Positions 16,219-24,248 are shown, numbered from the stretch's first letter. The stretch is 64,000 nucleotides of DNA from Nocardia pseudobrasiliensis NBRC 108224 (GCF_001613105.1 NZ_BDBS01000041.1:1-64000); one strand, 5' to 3'. Notes: generated from the letters alone by a model not told the origin. Program-made: numbers and translations.

Positions 16219-17738
16219 CCGTTCACGCTGACTCCGTCTCGGCCGATACGGATGCGGTGCTGCCGCCGATCACCGATCTGCGCTCGGCGCTGGACCGCTT
16301 GCGCGGTGTTCCCGGCCAGTTGCTCGAGACCGATCACCCGGTCGATCCCGCCGGAGAACTCGCGGGTGTGTACAAACGCGTCGGTGCAGGCGGCACCGTG
16401 CAGCGCCCGACCCGTATCGGTCCGGCGATGATCTTCAACAATGTCACCGGCTACCCCGGCGCGCGGGTTCTGGTGGGGCTCATGGCCAGTCGCGAACGCG
16501 TCGGCCTGCTGCTCGACACCCCGGCCCGGCGACTGACCCAGCGCATGGCGCAGGCCATCGAGAATGCGCAAGGCCCGGTGGTCGTCGGCGCCGACCGCGC
16601 AGTCTGTCAGCAGGTCGTGTATCGCGCCGACGATCCGGCATTCGATCTGCGCACCCTGCTGCCCGCGCCTACCAACACCCCGCAGGACGCCGGTCCGTAT
16701 TTTTGCCTGGGCCTGGTGCTCGGCAGCGACCCGGAGCTGGGCACCGACGTGACCATTCACCGGCTGTGCGTGCAGGGCCGCGACGAGATCTCGATCTTCT
16801 TCGCCCCCGGCCGCCACATCGACGAATTCCGCCGCCGCGCAGAACAAGCAGGACGACCGTTTCCGATCTCGGTGAACATGGGCCTGGACCCGGCCATCCC
16901 GATCGGCGCCACCTTCGAAGCACCCACCACCCCACTGGGTTACGACGAACTCGCCATCGCCGGTGGCCTGCGCGGCGCACCGGTCGAACTCGTCGACTGC
17001 GCCACCATCGACCAGAAAGCCATTGCCCGCGCCGAAATCGTCATCGAGGGCTACATCCTGCCCGGCAAACGGGTCGCCGAGGACCAGAACACCCACACCG
17101 GCCATGCCATGCCCGAATTCCCCGGCTACGACGGACCCGCCAACCCCTCCCTCCCTGTCATCAAGGTCACCGCGGTCACCACCCGCCGCGACCCCATCCT
17201 GCAGACACTGGTCGGACCGGGGGAGGAGCACACCAGCTTGGCCGGGATCCCCACCGAGGCAAGCATTTTCAATGCCTTGCACGCCGCCATGCCCGGTTTC
17301 GTCCCCGAGGTTCACGCCCACACCGCGGGCGGCGGGAAGTTCCTCGCGATCCTGAAGTGCGACAAGAAAACCGCCCGCGACGACGGCCGCGCCCGCCAAG
17401 CCGCCCTGGTCGCCTTCGGCGTCTACTCCGAACTGAAGAACATCATCCTGGTCGACACCGACGTCGACATCTTCGACACCGACGACGTGCTGTGGGCCAT
17501 GCAAACCCGCATGCAGGGCGACCTCGACATCATCACCATCCCCGGTGTCGCGGGACACGTCCTCGACCCCAGCCAACAACCCGACTACAACCCCGCCCTA
17601 CCCACCAAAGGCACCACCGCCAAAACGATCTTCGACGCCACCGCCCCCTATCGCCTGCGCGAAACCTTCCAACGCGCCCACTTCCTCGACGTCGACCCCC
17701 GCCCCTACGCCCCCGACCTGAACCTCACCTACCCATGA
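16215..17738 (+). CDS. UbiD-family non-oxidative aromatic acid decarboxylase
   Basis: A 507-aa UbiD-family enzyme with the normal family length. The N-terminal LRGVPGQLLETDHPVDPAGEL and the central conserved region (VTIHRLCVQGRDEISIFF, then SVNMGLDPAIPIGATFEAPTTPLGYDELAIAGGL) are present, as is the C-terminal VDTDVDIFDTDDVLWAMQTRMQGDLDI typical of UbiD. It depends on prenyl-FMN, made by the upstream partner. Context (esterase, MarR, UbiX) favours a phenolic acid such as vanillate, 4-hydroxybenzoate or gallate as substrate. The small third subunit (VdcD-type) found in some operons is not seen. Confidence 0.9.
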   Translation: MTVHADSVSADTDAVLPPITDLRSALDRLRGVPGQLLETDHPVDPAGELAGVYKRVGAGGTVQRPTRIGPAMIFNNVTGYPGARVLVGLMASRERVGLLLDTPARRLTQRMAQAIENAQGPVVVGADRAVCQQVVYRADDPAFDLRTLLPAPTNTPQDAGPYFCLGLVLGSDPELGTDVTIHRLCVQGRDEISIFFAPGRHIDEFRRRAEQAGRPFPISVNMGLDPAIPIGATFEAPTTPLGYDELAIAGGLRGAPVELVDCATIDQKAIARAEIVIEGYILPGKRVAEDQNTHTGHAMPEFPGYDGPANPSLPVIKVTAVTTRRDPILQTLVGPGEEHTSLAGIPTEASIFNALHAAMPGFVPEVHAHTAGGGKFLAILKCDKKTARDDGRARQAALVAFGVYSELKNIILVDTDVDIFDTDDVLWAMQTRMQGDLDIITIPGVAGHVLDPSQQPDYNPALPTKGTTAKTIFDATAPYRLRETFQRAHFLDVDPRPYAPDLNLTYP

Positions 17739-17757
17739 CACCCGTCCAGCACAACAC

Positions 17758-17843
17758 GCGGTAATGCCGCATGGCGCGCGCTGTTCAATCGACCAAATTG
17801 GTTGGTCGACAGAGCTTTTACACGCACCCTCATGCCGAGTTCA
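17758..17843. repeat. Dispersed palindromic repeat, copy F (MITE-like)
   Basis: It begins GCGGTAATGCCGCATGGCGC and ends CACGCACCCTCATGCCGAGT plus TCAG. In the centre TCGACCAA and TTGGTCGA form an 8-bp inverted repeat. The ends are inverted relative to each other and match copy I at 35958-36043. The centre and right half match copy J at 23260-23343 (CGACCGAATTGGTTGTCCGA, then ACATGCCGATGACG). It lies between the UbiD stop and the 3' end of the convergent oxidoreductase. Confidence 0.6.
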
Positions 17844-17880
17844 GTGTGTCCGGCTGGCTATGTCGGGCTTGCTCGGTGGT

Positions 17881-18900
17881 TCAGTCCGCGATGTGGACGA
17901 GCATCTTGCCGGTGTTGGCGCCGGACAGCAGGCCGAGGAGGGCTTGTGGGGCGTTGCGGATTCCCTCGACGACTGTCTCGGAGTATTTCAGCCGCCCGGC
18001 TTCGACCAGCGGTACAACCTCGGCGAGAAATTGCTCCCGCAGCCCGTAGTGATCGGATACCAGCAGTCCGCGCAGGGTGAACCGCTTGGCGATGATCTGA
18101 TCGAAGTTGTTGGGTCCGGGCGTGGTGGCCCCGGTGTCGCTGTACTGTGCGATCCTCCCGCACACCGTGATCCGGCCGTGCACAGTGATGGCCTCGATCG
18201 CGGCCTCCAGCTGCTCGCCGCCGACGTTGTCGAAATAGATGTCTATCCCGTCGGGGGCGGCAGCGCGCAGCTGCTCGGCGATCGGGCTGTCCTTGTAGTT
18301 GAACGCGGCGTCGAACCCGAGTTGCTCGGTCAGGTAACGCACCTTCTCCGCGGATCCAGCACTGCCGACGACGCGCTTGGCGCCCTTCAGCTTGGCGAGT
18401 TGGCCGACCACCGAACCGACCGAACCTGCTGCTGCGGACACGAATACGGTATCGCCCGGCGTGAATTCCGCGGTCTCGAGCAGTCCGGCGTACGCGGTCA
18501 ATCCGGACTGGCCGAGGACGCCGAGGTAGGCGGACAGGGGTGCTACCGACGTGTCGACGTGGGCCGTCTGCTGCGCGTCGACGACCGAATGCGTGCGCCA
18601 ACCGAGGGCGTGTACGACGTGGTCGCCGGGCTTGAAATCATCGACCGTGGAAGTGACGACCGTGCCGGCCGCGGGGCCGTCGAGCACTTCGCCGACCGCG
18701 ACCGGCCGCGCGTACGACTTGTCGCCGCGTATCCGGCGAAGCGTGGTGGGGTCGACGCTCATCACCAGGTTGCGCACCAGCACCTGACCCGCCCCCGGGG
18801 TCGGGATTTCGGTATCCGCGATCTGGAAGTCGTCGAGGGTGGGAATGCCGTTCGGACGGGCCGCGAGCCGGATCTCGGTAGCCATGCTCTGTTCGGTCAT
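17881..18900 (-). CDS. NADP-dependent alkenal/one oxidoreductase (MDR, CurA/PTGR type)
   Basis: A medium-chain reductase of the zinc-free CurA/leukotriene B4 dehydrogenase type. The ATG at 18900 gives 339 aa, matching the family (about 335-345); 7 extra upstream residues are possible. Signs are VLVRNLVMSVDPTTLRRI near the N-terminus, YLGVLGQSGLTAYAGLLE, the nucleotide-binding VFVSAAAGSVGSVVGQLAKLKGA, and YFDNVGGEQLEAAI. Family members reduce the C=C bond of alpha,beta-unsaturated carbonyls with NADPH. It is a single gene with no obvious partner. Confidence 0.9.
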   Translation of the reverse strand: MTEQSMATEIRLAARPNGIPTLDDFQIADTEIPTPGAGQVLVRNLVMSVDPTTLRRIRGDKSYARPVAVGEVLDGPAAGTVVTSTVDDFKPGDHVVHALGWRTHSVVDAQQTAHVDTSVAPLSAYLGVLGQSGLTAYAGLLETAEFTPGDTVFVSAAAGSVGSVVGQLAKLKGAKRVVGSAGSAEKVRYLTEQLGFDAAFNYKDSPIAEQLRAAAPDGIDIYFDNVGGEQLEAAIEAITVHGRITVCGRIAQYSDTGATTPGPNNFDQIIAKRFTLRGLLVSDHYGLREQFLAEVVPLVEAGRLKYSETVVEGIRNAPQALLGLLSGANTGKMLVHIAD

Positions 18901-18965
18901 CAGCCGACCATAACGGGCCACGACGACAACGCCGGTGAACGACGTGGATGAGGTGTGTGGGGATA

Positions 18966-18992
18966 CTCGATAGGTCCGTGATCGGCGAGTTG
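18966..18992. repeat. 27-bp repeat, copy 1
   Basis: CTCGATAGGTCCGTGATC followed by GGCGAGTTG. The same 27 bp with two mismatches occurs at 19656-19682, so the pair brackets the gap that holds the small membrane ORF. Confidence 0.5.
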
Positions 18993-19054
18993 GGTCGAGC
19001 CGCCCCGCGAATGGACAACTCTGTACATGTGCTGGCTACTACTAGGAGGAATCA

Positions 19055-19217
19055 ATGCTGCCGCCAGTGCTGGGAAGATACCTGGAATTCCGTTGATGGC
19101 GCTTGGGTAGGCTCACTGGTAGCCGCTGCGTCTGGCTTTTTGTTGGGTCCTGTTGTCGGTATTTTATTTTACGGTGGTCTGGGCCTGCTTTTGGTCGGAA
19201 GTATCGCCCTGCTCTGA
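19055..19217 (+). pseudogene. Small membrane protein, probably frameshifted
   Basis: An AGGAGG six bases before ATG 19055 is one of the strongest ribosome binding sites here, but the ORF it opens (MLPPVLGRYLEFR) stops after 13 codons. In another frame the DNA immediately continues VDGAWVGSLVAAASGFLLG then PVVGILFYGGLGLLLVGSIA, a hydrophobic one- or two-pass membrane segment ending at a stop at 19217. A strong hairpin follows 18 bp later. A single indel would join the two parts into a protein of about 53 aa. The DNA is less GC-rich than its neighbours. Confidence 0.4.
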
Positions 19218-19235
19218 CTGGGGCGGGTGCGGTCG

Positions 19236-19261
19236 GACGGCTCGGATTTATCCGAGCCGTC
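19236..19261 (+). terminator. Perfect hairpin downstream of the small membrane ORF
   Basis: GACGGCTCGGAT and ATCCGAGCCGTC form a 12-bp perfect stem with a TT loop, 18 bp after the stop at 19217. No U-run follows, as is common for actinobacterial terminators. Confidence 0.6.
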
Positions 19262-19713
19262 GAATCCGCCGATTTCGGTCCAGGCAATGTTTTGTTTATG
19301 GTGTGCGTCGTTGCGTCGAGTCGAGACGCAGGCCAGCCCCTGCTGGCAGGAGGCAGCCGTCCCGCGTCCCGATGCTGCCGCTGGGCTCGTCACCGCTATC
19401 GAGATGCGCATCGACCCCCACAGGCAACAGCAACTGATCGTACTCAAGTATCGACCAATTAATGATCCTTCATTTCGAGCAGGACATTCACGAGAAATAC
19501 CTCCACCGCTTGCCGGTTACCGAAGCTCACGGAGGTCCTGGACATCCACACGAGGACCTGCGCTGAGCCGGTGTCGGTGAGCAATCCCCGATGGGCTGGC
19601 GGCTCCGGTCTGCTGGCTGTGTGAGCCGTCCCTTCCACGAGGGTGAGCGGGACGGCTCGATAGGCCCGTGATCAGCGAGTTGAGCGGAGCAGCCCTCTCG
19701 GTGACCGTGGGTG
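19262..19713. other. Gap without a gene; second hairpin and second 27-bp repeat
   Basis: No supported gene. GAGCCGTCCC (19623-19632) and GGGACGGCTC (19649-19658) form a 10-bp hairpin downstream of nothing obvious on the plus strand but close to the 3' end of the minus-strand enoyl-CoA hydratase. The 27-bp repeat copy 2 is at 19656-19682 (CTCGATAGGCCCGTGATC then AGCGAGTTG). Confidence 0.45.
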
Positions 19714-20550
19714 TCAGCGGTCTCCGCCCGATCCGGCGATGGCCCATCCGAGGTTCTTCTCGACCCGACCACGGGTCTGCAGACCGTCTTCCAGCATTCT
19801 CTGCAGCCGCCTACGCGCCTCCGGGTTTGCCATGGCCTGCCAGAACAGCCGGTTTTCCGCGGCCAATACGGCATCGTCGGGCAGGCTGATCTTGTCGACG
19901 AGTTTCTTGGCGGTGGCAAGGGCTTCGGCGGGAAAGGAGGCGATCCGACACGCGAGCTGATCCACGAACAGGTCCAGTTCGGCATCGGGTAGTGCTCGGT
20001 TGACCCAGCCGTAGCGTTCGGCCACCGAGGCCGGGAAATCGTCGGCTCCCAGGATCACCTCGAGGCTTCGGCCGCGCCCGATCAATCGAGGCAGCCGCTG
20101 AATACCACCACCACCGGGGAAGAGTCCTACCGCGACCTCGGGTTGTCCCAGAATCGCTCGCTCCAGGGAGGCGAAGCGCATATCACAGGCCAGGGCTATC
20201 TCACTGCCCGCGCCGCGGGCGCGACCGGCGATTTTCGCGATCGACACCTTGGGCAACCGGGCCAGTCGCTGGGCGATGGCAACGGAGAACGGCGGATTGC
20301 TGGGGGTTGACGCGCCTCCAGTGACATCGAGATGCGCGAGAAAGAAGTCCGGATCCGCGCTTTCGAACACGATCACTCGAACGGCGTCATCGTCGGCGAC
20401 CTGGTCGAGGAACTGCACGAGGTCCTTCTTCATTGCTTCATCGACCAGATTGATCGGCGGGTTCTCGAATATCGCCCAGGCGACGCCCTTGGCGACCTCG
20501 ACCCTGATTGTTTTCAGCGAGTACGCATCGGCACCGAATGACGAACTCAT
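19714..20550 (-). CDS. Enoyl-CoA hydratase/isomerase family protein
   Basis: A 278-aa crotonase-fold protein. AIFENPPINLVDEAMKKDL, AKIAGRARGAGSEIALACDMRFAS and GQPEVAVGLFPGGGGIQRLPRLIGRGRSLEVIL give the family pattern, including the oxyanion-hole glycines and the second glutamate-bearing region (PEVAVGLFPG). The region around the first catalytic position reads FFLAHLDV, like crotonase-superfamily members acting on unusual substrates rather than textbook fatty-acid hydratases. It starts at ATG 20550 behind GAGAGGAACA, and a short upstream ORF overlaps this start. Confidence 0.85.
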   Translation of the reverse strand: MSSSFGADAYSLKTIRVEVAKGVAWAIFENPPINLVDEAMKKDLVQFLDQVADDDAVRVIVFESADPDFFLAHLDVTGGASTPSNPPFSVAIAQRLARLPKVSIAKIAGRARGAGSEIALACDMRFASLERAILGQPEVAVGLFPGGGGIQRLPRLIGRGRSLEVILGADDFPASVAERYGWVNRALPDAELDLFVDQLACRIASFPAEALATAKKLVDKISLPDDAVLAAENRLFWQAMANPEARRRLQRMLEDGLQTRGRVEKNLGWAIAGSGGDR

Positions 20551-20744
20551 GATTGTTCCTCTCTGTTCAACACCGGGTCAGCGGAGTTGGTCGGCCGGCA
20601 GTAGCGGTCGGCCGCGGTGGGGTCACGCTGGTCGAACAGATCGGTGGCCAGCCCGTCGATGAGCTGGATGGCTTCGGTCGGGCTCAACGTGGGTTCCCGG
20701 AGAGTCATCTGTGTCGATGCGCTCAGGGTGTATCGCCCTTCCAC
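20547..20744 (-). CDS. Short ORF overlapping the enoyl-CoA hydratase start (SnoaL-like remnant?)
   Basis: A 65-aa ORF (GTG 20744; alternative ATG 20708) whose stop overlaps the hydratase start, so it could be a translationally coupled leader gene. Residues TEAIQLIDGLATDLFDQRDPTAADRY resemble the first helix of SnoaL/NTF2-like proteins, but the fold is not completed. There is no convincing ribosome binding site. It is either a truncated SnoaL gene or a spurious frame. Confidence 0.3.
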   Translation of the reverse strand: MEGRYTLSASTQMTLREPTLSPTEAIQLIDGLATDLFDQRDPTAADRYCRPTNSADPVLNREEQS

Positions 20745-20986
20745 TCGAATGATGGGGATCCGCGATGCGTCGGCTCCGGCGGCGATCGCCGTTCCAGCAC
20801 TGTCCAGCCAGCCGATACCGATAGGCTATCAATCGGACCACACCGGAAGATTCAACAACCGCGTGGCGCGCTGCACCACAGCGCCGAAAAGCCGTGGCCA
20901 ACTCATGCCACGTGGCAACATTGCGCAGATCGTGCGGACAGGACAGACGAAGCGCAGAGACGAACACGGCCGGAGAGGTGGGTGGC

Positions 20987-21472
20987 ATGTCGATCAACGT
21001 GGTACCACCCGGCGGCGGGGAGACCCTGGACCAGGGCCGCGGCATCCGGGTGCGGATCTTGGAAGACGGTACCCATACCCAGCGGCGGCTCGGCTTGGCC
21101 CTGATACAGCTGGCGCCCGGATCCCCCGGCGTGTCCGCGCACGTGCATCGCCGACACGAGGAGACCTTCTTCGTCCTCTCCGGTGCGGTGCGCTTCGGCA
21201 CGGGCAGCGATACCCTCACCGCCGCTCCCGGCACCCTGATCACGGTACCGATCGGCACCCCGCACAGCTTCGCCAACCCCGACGCGGACGCCGAGGCCAG
21301 CTTCCTGTTCACCACCACTCCCGATCTGTTCATCGGCTACTTCCGCGACATGGCCGATCTCGGCCCCGACGACCAGACCCCCCAGGCGGTCGCCGAGATC
21401 ATGGCCAACTACGCCACCGACCCCTACCACCCCGGCCACACGCTGAACAACCCTCACGGACGCACCCGATAG
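20987..21472 (+). CDS. Cupin domain protein
   Basis: A 161-aa single-domain cupin. Cupin motif 1 is seen as VSAHVHRRHEETFFVLSGAVRFGTG (G..HxH..E..) and motif 2 as LITVPIGTPHSFANPDADAEASF, with the His/Glu residues expected for a bound metal ion. ATG 20987 was chosen because GGAGAGG lies upstream and the cupin begins soon after. It could be a dioxygenase-like or small sensing cupin; no neighbour indicates its substrate. Confidence 0.85.
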   Translation: MSINVVPPGGGETLDQGRGIRVRILEDGTHTQRRLGLALIQLAPGSPGVSAHVHRRHEETFFVLSGAVRFGTGSDTLTAAPGTLITVPIGTPHSFANPDADAEASFLFTTTPDLFIGYFRDMADLGPDDQTPQAVAEIMANYATDPYHPGHTLNNPHGRTR

Positions 21473-21760
21473 ACGGTGCGTTCGTCCGCCCCGACCGCGA
21501 CAACTGCCACCGCTGCACGCAGTCGAACAAGGGCTGACACTCCTTCCACTCCTGCGCACAGCGGGATTCGAACTCGGGCAGGCGCCGCACTGCGTGAATG
21601 CGCTCACCCTGTTCGCCATAGCCCACACCGGCCGGGAAACCCGCAGCACCGCTGCGGCCGGGCGCTCACGGACCCGGATCAGGCGATCTACCTTCCGGAG
21701 CGAAGGCGATCACCGAATGTGTGCCAGAACCACGGATCGGTCGGACTTGGTAGACCCGGT
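21473..21760. other. Gap without a supported gene
   Basis: Frames are open on both strands but none has a ribosome binding site or recognisable family. A short stretch at about 21572-21587 looks like the T-arm of a tRNA on the minus strand but lacks the rest of a tRNA. Confidence 0.5.
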
Positions 21761-22057
21761 GATCGAACCGACGCTCCCTACGAATTCGTCACAGATGGCC
21801 TGCACGCCGCGGTGAAGCGAGCCAAGGAATTCGCCGGTGATCGCGACGTATCCGATTACGGCCGGAGATCTCGCGGGCCCGGCGATGCTCGTCGGCCTGG
21901 TGGATGCAATCGACATGCACCTGGTTCCGGTGGTGTTCGACACGGGAGTTCGCTTCTTCGGCGAGCGCGCAGTCCCCCGAACGCTCGGCGATCCCAGTAT
22001 CGTCGCTGGAAACCGAGTGACTCACCTGCACTACACAATTCACCCCACTCGCGTCCC
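21761..22057 (+). pseudogene. Dihydrofolate-reductase-like (RibD C-terminal) protein remnant
   Basis: The first frame reads YEFVTDGLHAAVKRAKEFAG plus DRDVS. After a one-base frameshift at about 21850 it continues ITAGDLAGPAMLVGLVDAID, then MHLVPVVFDTGVRFFG, then NRVTHLHYTIH. This is the C-terminal half of the RibD_C-type small reductases common in actinobacteria. The N-terminal half with the NADPH site is missing, so the gene is non-functional. Confidence 0.7.
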
Positions 22058-22095
22058 GAGTGAAGTAGCGGGCGGGGCTTCGGCCCCCGAATGCG

Positions 22096-23211
22096 TCAGG
22101 CGAGCGATTCCGGTTCGGCTTCCTCCCGTGTGTCGCGGCTTTCGATCCGGGCCGCGCTGACCCCGCGCGCCACTGTGAACTTGGAGACGTTGGCCGTGGC
22201 CCAGGCTCTGAGCGCGGCGCTCTGTTCCGGGTGCATGCGCGGCGTCCACAGGCCCAACCGCACGCTCTCCACGCCCGGCCTGTGTCCGGTGAGCAGTTGT
22301 GAGAGCTGTTCGAACTGAGCCGGTGTCACGAAGGCCAGGCAGTAGTCCCGCTCGGAATCCAGCGCCGCCAGGACGGTACCGAGGCCGAAGGCACGCTCAC
22401 CGATCTCTTCGAGGAACGCTTGGAGGTAGCCGACGCGGTCGTCGTCGGTGTGCTCGGTGTCGAAGGCCGCGACCCAATCCCAGGGCAGCGCCGAGGGGTA
22501 GGAGCTCAGCGATATCACCTGTTCGCGGACGGTCCGGGGGTCGGCGTCGCGGGCGATGACCGCCACATCCGCCATCCCGGCCGGGGATTCGGCGGCGGCA
22601 CGGGTGAGATGTGCCCGTCTTTGCGCCATGACGGCCCGCACGCGGAACTCGAAATCGGGCTGCTCGCGGGCATACTCGTGGGCATAGGCCCCGACCTGTG
22701 AGCTCTGGCGCACTATGCGGTCCGGTTCGGGCGGGGCGGGCCAGAACTGCAGCAGGTAGCGGTCCACAACCGGCTCATCGTCGAGCCCGACGTCCTGCTC
22801 ACGTGCCCGGTCCATGCCCCGCGCGCAGTACCGCACCCGGTAGTCGACCCCTTCTTCCAAATCCAGTTCCCAGTACGCCTCGCCGGCCCACTGCATCAGG
22901 AAGCTTTGATCCGAGGCCGGGTAGAACGAGACCTCCGCGACGTCCTCCCATACCGGATCGAGCGAGGGAGCCTGGCCATGCACCTCGACGGTGAAACCGA
23001 CAGCGCCGGTGTGTAAACCGGTGCGCAGGAACAGAGCGCCGGGTACCGCGGCGCCACACAGTCCTGAGCTCTGCCCGGCGAACGCCTCGTGCATACGCGG
23101 GCCGGGACTTCCGGGGACACTCTGAACATAGATCTGGCCGTAGGAGACACCCACCTCGCCATCGAGCCTGAACATTTCGGTGCGGTGCGGTCTGGTTCGG
23201 GAAAGGCTCAT
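22096..23211 (-). CDS. Hypothetical protein, 371 aa
   Basis: A long ORF with good codon bias, starting at ATG 23211 (alternative ATG 23175). The N-terminal half is beta-rich with aromatic residues (YGQIYVQSV; WELDLEEGVDYRVRYCARG; YLLQFWPAPPEPDRIVRQ). The C-terminal half is helical and ends in an acidic tail (REEAEPESLA). No signal peptide, membrane segment or known motif is seen. Its start overlaps the stop of a 68-aa ORF, suggesting an operon with short upstream ORFs. Family unknown. Confidence 0.7.
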   Translation of the reverse strand: MSLSRTRPHRTEMFRLDGEVGVSYGQIYVQSVPGSPGPRMHEAFAGQSSGLCGAAVPGALFLRTGLHTGAVGFTVEVHGQAPSLDPVWEDVAEVSFYPASDQSFLMQWAGEAYWELDLEEGVDYRVRYCARGMDRAREQDVGLDDEPVVDRYLLQFWPAPPEPDRIVRQSSQVGAYAHEYAREQPDFEFRVRAVMAQRRAHLTRAAAESPAGMADVAVIARDADPRTVREQVISLSSYPSALPWDWVAAFDTEHTDDDRVGYLQAFLEEIGERAFGLGTVLAALDSERDYCLAFVTPAQFEQLSQLLTGHRPGVESVRLGLWTPRMHPEQSAALRAWATANVSKFTVARGVSAARIESRDTREEAEPESLA

Positions 23212-23414
23212 GCACGGCAGCGTAGAGAAGCCCACCGACACGGCCCGGCTTCGAACGCCCTGCAGTACCACATGGCACGCGATGGTAAGCCGACCGAATT
23301 GGTTGTCCGACAAAGCTTCCCAACGTCCGCACATGCCGATGACGTGGCGATGCGCTGTCCCGTGCCGTTCGCACGGCAGCCTTCGTCCGACTGGACCATG
23401 GCGTCGTATCCCAT
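23208..23414 (-). CDS. Short ORF (68 aa) with strong RBS, interrupted by a repeat
   Basis: ATG 23414 is preceded by TAGGAGGAACCGCCC, a near-ideal ribosome binding site, and the stop overlaps the next gene's ATG (ATGA). The product starts MGYDAMVQSDEGCRANGTGQ. Residues from about 24 to 51 are encoded by repeat copy J (23260-23343). I suspect a short gene into which the repeat inserted, leaving a hybrid C-terminus. Confidence 0.35.
   Translation of the reverse strand: MGYDAMVQSDEGCRANGTGQRIATSSACADVGKLCRTTNSVGLPSRAMWYCRAFEAGPCRWASLRCRA
23260..23343. repeat. Dispersed palindromic repeat, copy J
   Basis: CTGCAGTACCACATGGCACG on the left and CCAACGTCCGCACATGCCGA on the right, with the central CGACCGAATTGGTTGTCCGA. 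The centre and right end align with copy F at 17758-17843. It sits inside a short minus-strand ORF. Confidence 0.55.
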
Positions 23415-23426
23415 GGGCGGTTCCTC

Positions 23427-23609
23427 CTATTGCCCGATTGCCTCGGCCGGGACCCAGGAGCCGTGGATACCGCCGGGAACCCGGCGGGGCAGTTGGACCG
23501 CGGCGACGGTGTTCATGTCGTGAGCGTCGAGACTGATCGCGGAGGGCAAACTCGTTGCCGCAGTGCGGCTGAGCGGCAAACTCTCCGGCGACTTCACCTT
23601 CACTCTCAA
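23427..23609 (-). CDS. Possible 60-aa ORF upstream of the hypothetical operon
   Basis: A TTG at 23609 with GGGAGGG 8 nt upstream opens a 60-codon frame. It ends ..DMNTVAAVQLPRRVPGGIHG then SWVPAEAIGQ, and its stop (TAG) is followed directly by the ribosome binding site of the next short ORF. Third positions are GC-rich in this frame. The opposite strand also reads well over part of the region (EGKLVAAVRLSGKLSGDFTF then TLKR, stop at about 23618), so the coding strand is uncertain. Confidence 0.3.
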   Translation of the reverse strand: MRVKVKSPESLPLSRTAATSLPSAISLDAHDMNTVAAVQLPRRVPGGIHGSWVPAEAIGQ

Positions 23610-23680
23610 ACGCTGAACCCTCCCGGCGGCCACGGGCCTGTCCGGCAAGATCGGCCGGGCAGGCCCTGGCCGCCGAGGAG

Positions 23681-23757
23681 CAATGTCCGGTATTGCCGCC
23701 AGCGAGCAATTCCAGGACAGCGGACCTTTGATCGCGCTCGGCGAGATCGACTGCGGG
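23681..23757. repeat. Dispersed palindromic repeat, copy E (degenerate)
   Basis: CAATGTCCGGTATTGCCGCC at the left and CGGCGAGATCGACTGCGG at the right match the right arm and loop core of the family in rearranged order. It ends at the stop codon of the DUF6010 gene. Confidence 0.45.
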
Positions 23758-23759
23758 GC

Positions 23760-24248
23760 TCACTGTTCGGGGTCGCCGAGTTGAGGGCGATGAGCCCGGG
23801 TGGGTTGTGACGGCAACGGCTGGATTTCGCCGACTGCCGGCTCGGATGAGCGGTGGCGAAGGAAAGCGAGCAGATCGGGGCCGCCGCGCAGGCACCAGAG
23901 CGCGATCACGGGGTCGCAGATCGCGCAGCCGAGGGAGGAGTTGTGTGCGAAGGGGACGATCGGATGGCCTTTGAGGTGATGCAACACGTCGCTGACGGTA
24001 TGCAGCAGCCATGCGATGCCGATGAACGTCCACGAATTCAGGCCGCGGTAGGCGCAGTAGGTGATGGCGGCGGCGAAGACGTACTCCCAGGCGCCGAGTC
24101 CGCCGCCACTGAGATAGGCGGCTCCGGCCCCGGCAACCATGATCGCGTTGAAAGTGCGGCGATGTGGTTCGCGGATGAGTGACATGAGCAGGGCGTAGAC
24201 GCCGCCGATCAGCAGTGGCACAACGACATTGGCGACAGCGGAAATCAT
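23760..24248 (-). CDS. DUF6010 family membrane protein
   Basis: A 162-aa integral membrane protein with about four hydrophobic segments: NVVVPLLIGGVYALLMSLI, TFNAIMVAGAGAAYLSGGG, YVFAAAITYCAYRGL and TFIGIAWLLHTVSDVLHHL. The REPHRRTFNA loop, the GLGAWEY motif and the SSLGCAICDPVIALWCLRGG segment are family hallmarks. The function is unknown. The last 35 residues are a hydrophilic tail. It is divergent from the GlxA-type regulator at 24451, which may control it. Confidence 0.85.
   Translation of the reverse strand: MISAVANVVVPLLIGGVYALLMSLIREPHRRTFNAIMVAGAGAAYLSGGGLGAWEYVFAAAITYCAYRGLNSWTFIGIAWLLHTVSDVLHHLKGHPIVPFAHNSSLGCAICDPVIALWCLRGGPDLLAFLRHRSSEPAVGEIQPLPSQPTRAHRPQLGDPEQ

Noticed and set aside
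16128..17579. A 483-codon minus-strand frame opposite the UbiD gene
   Set aside because: It is exactly antisense to a confident UbiD-family gene and has the Gly/Val/Asp-rich pattern of a mirror frame.
21473..21540. Possible transposase tail (FVRPDRDNCHRCTQSNKG)
   Set aside because: The Cys pattern is only weakly like some IS transposase zinc-binding tails, and no further transposase motif is found on either side.
21560..21600. A tRNA-like T-arm on the minus strand (GAGTTCGAATCCCGC)
   Set aside because: The flanking bases do not form a five-pair T stem, and no acceptor stem, D arm or anticodon arm could be found around it.
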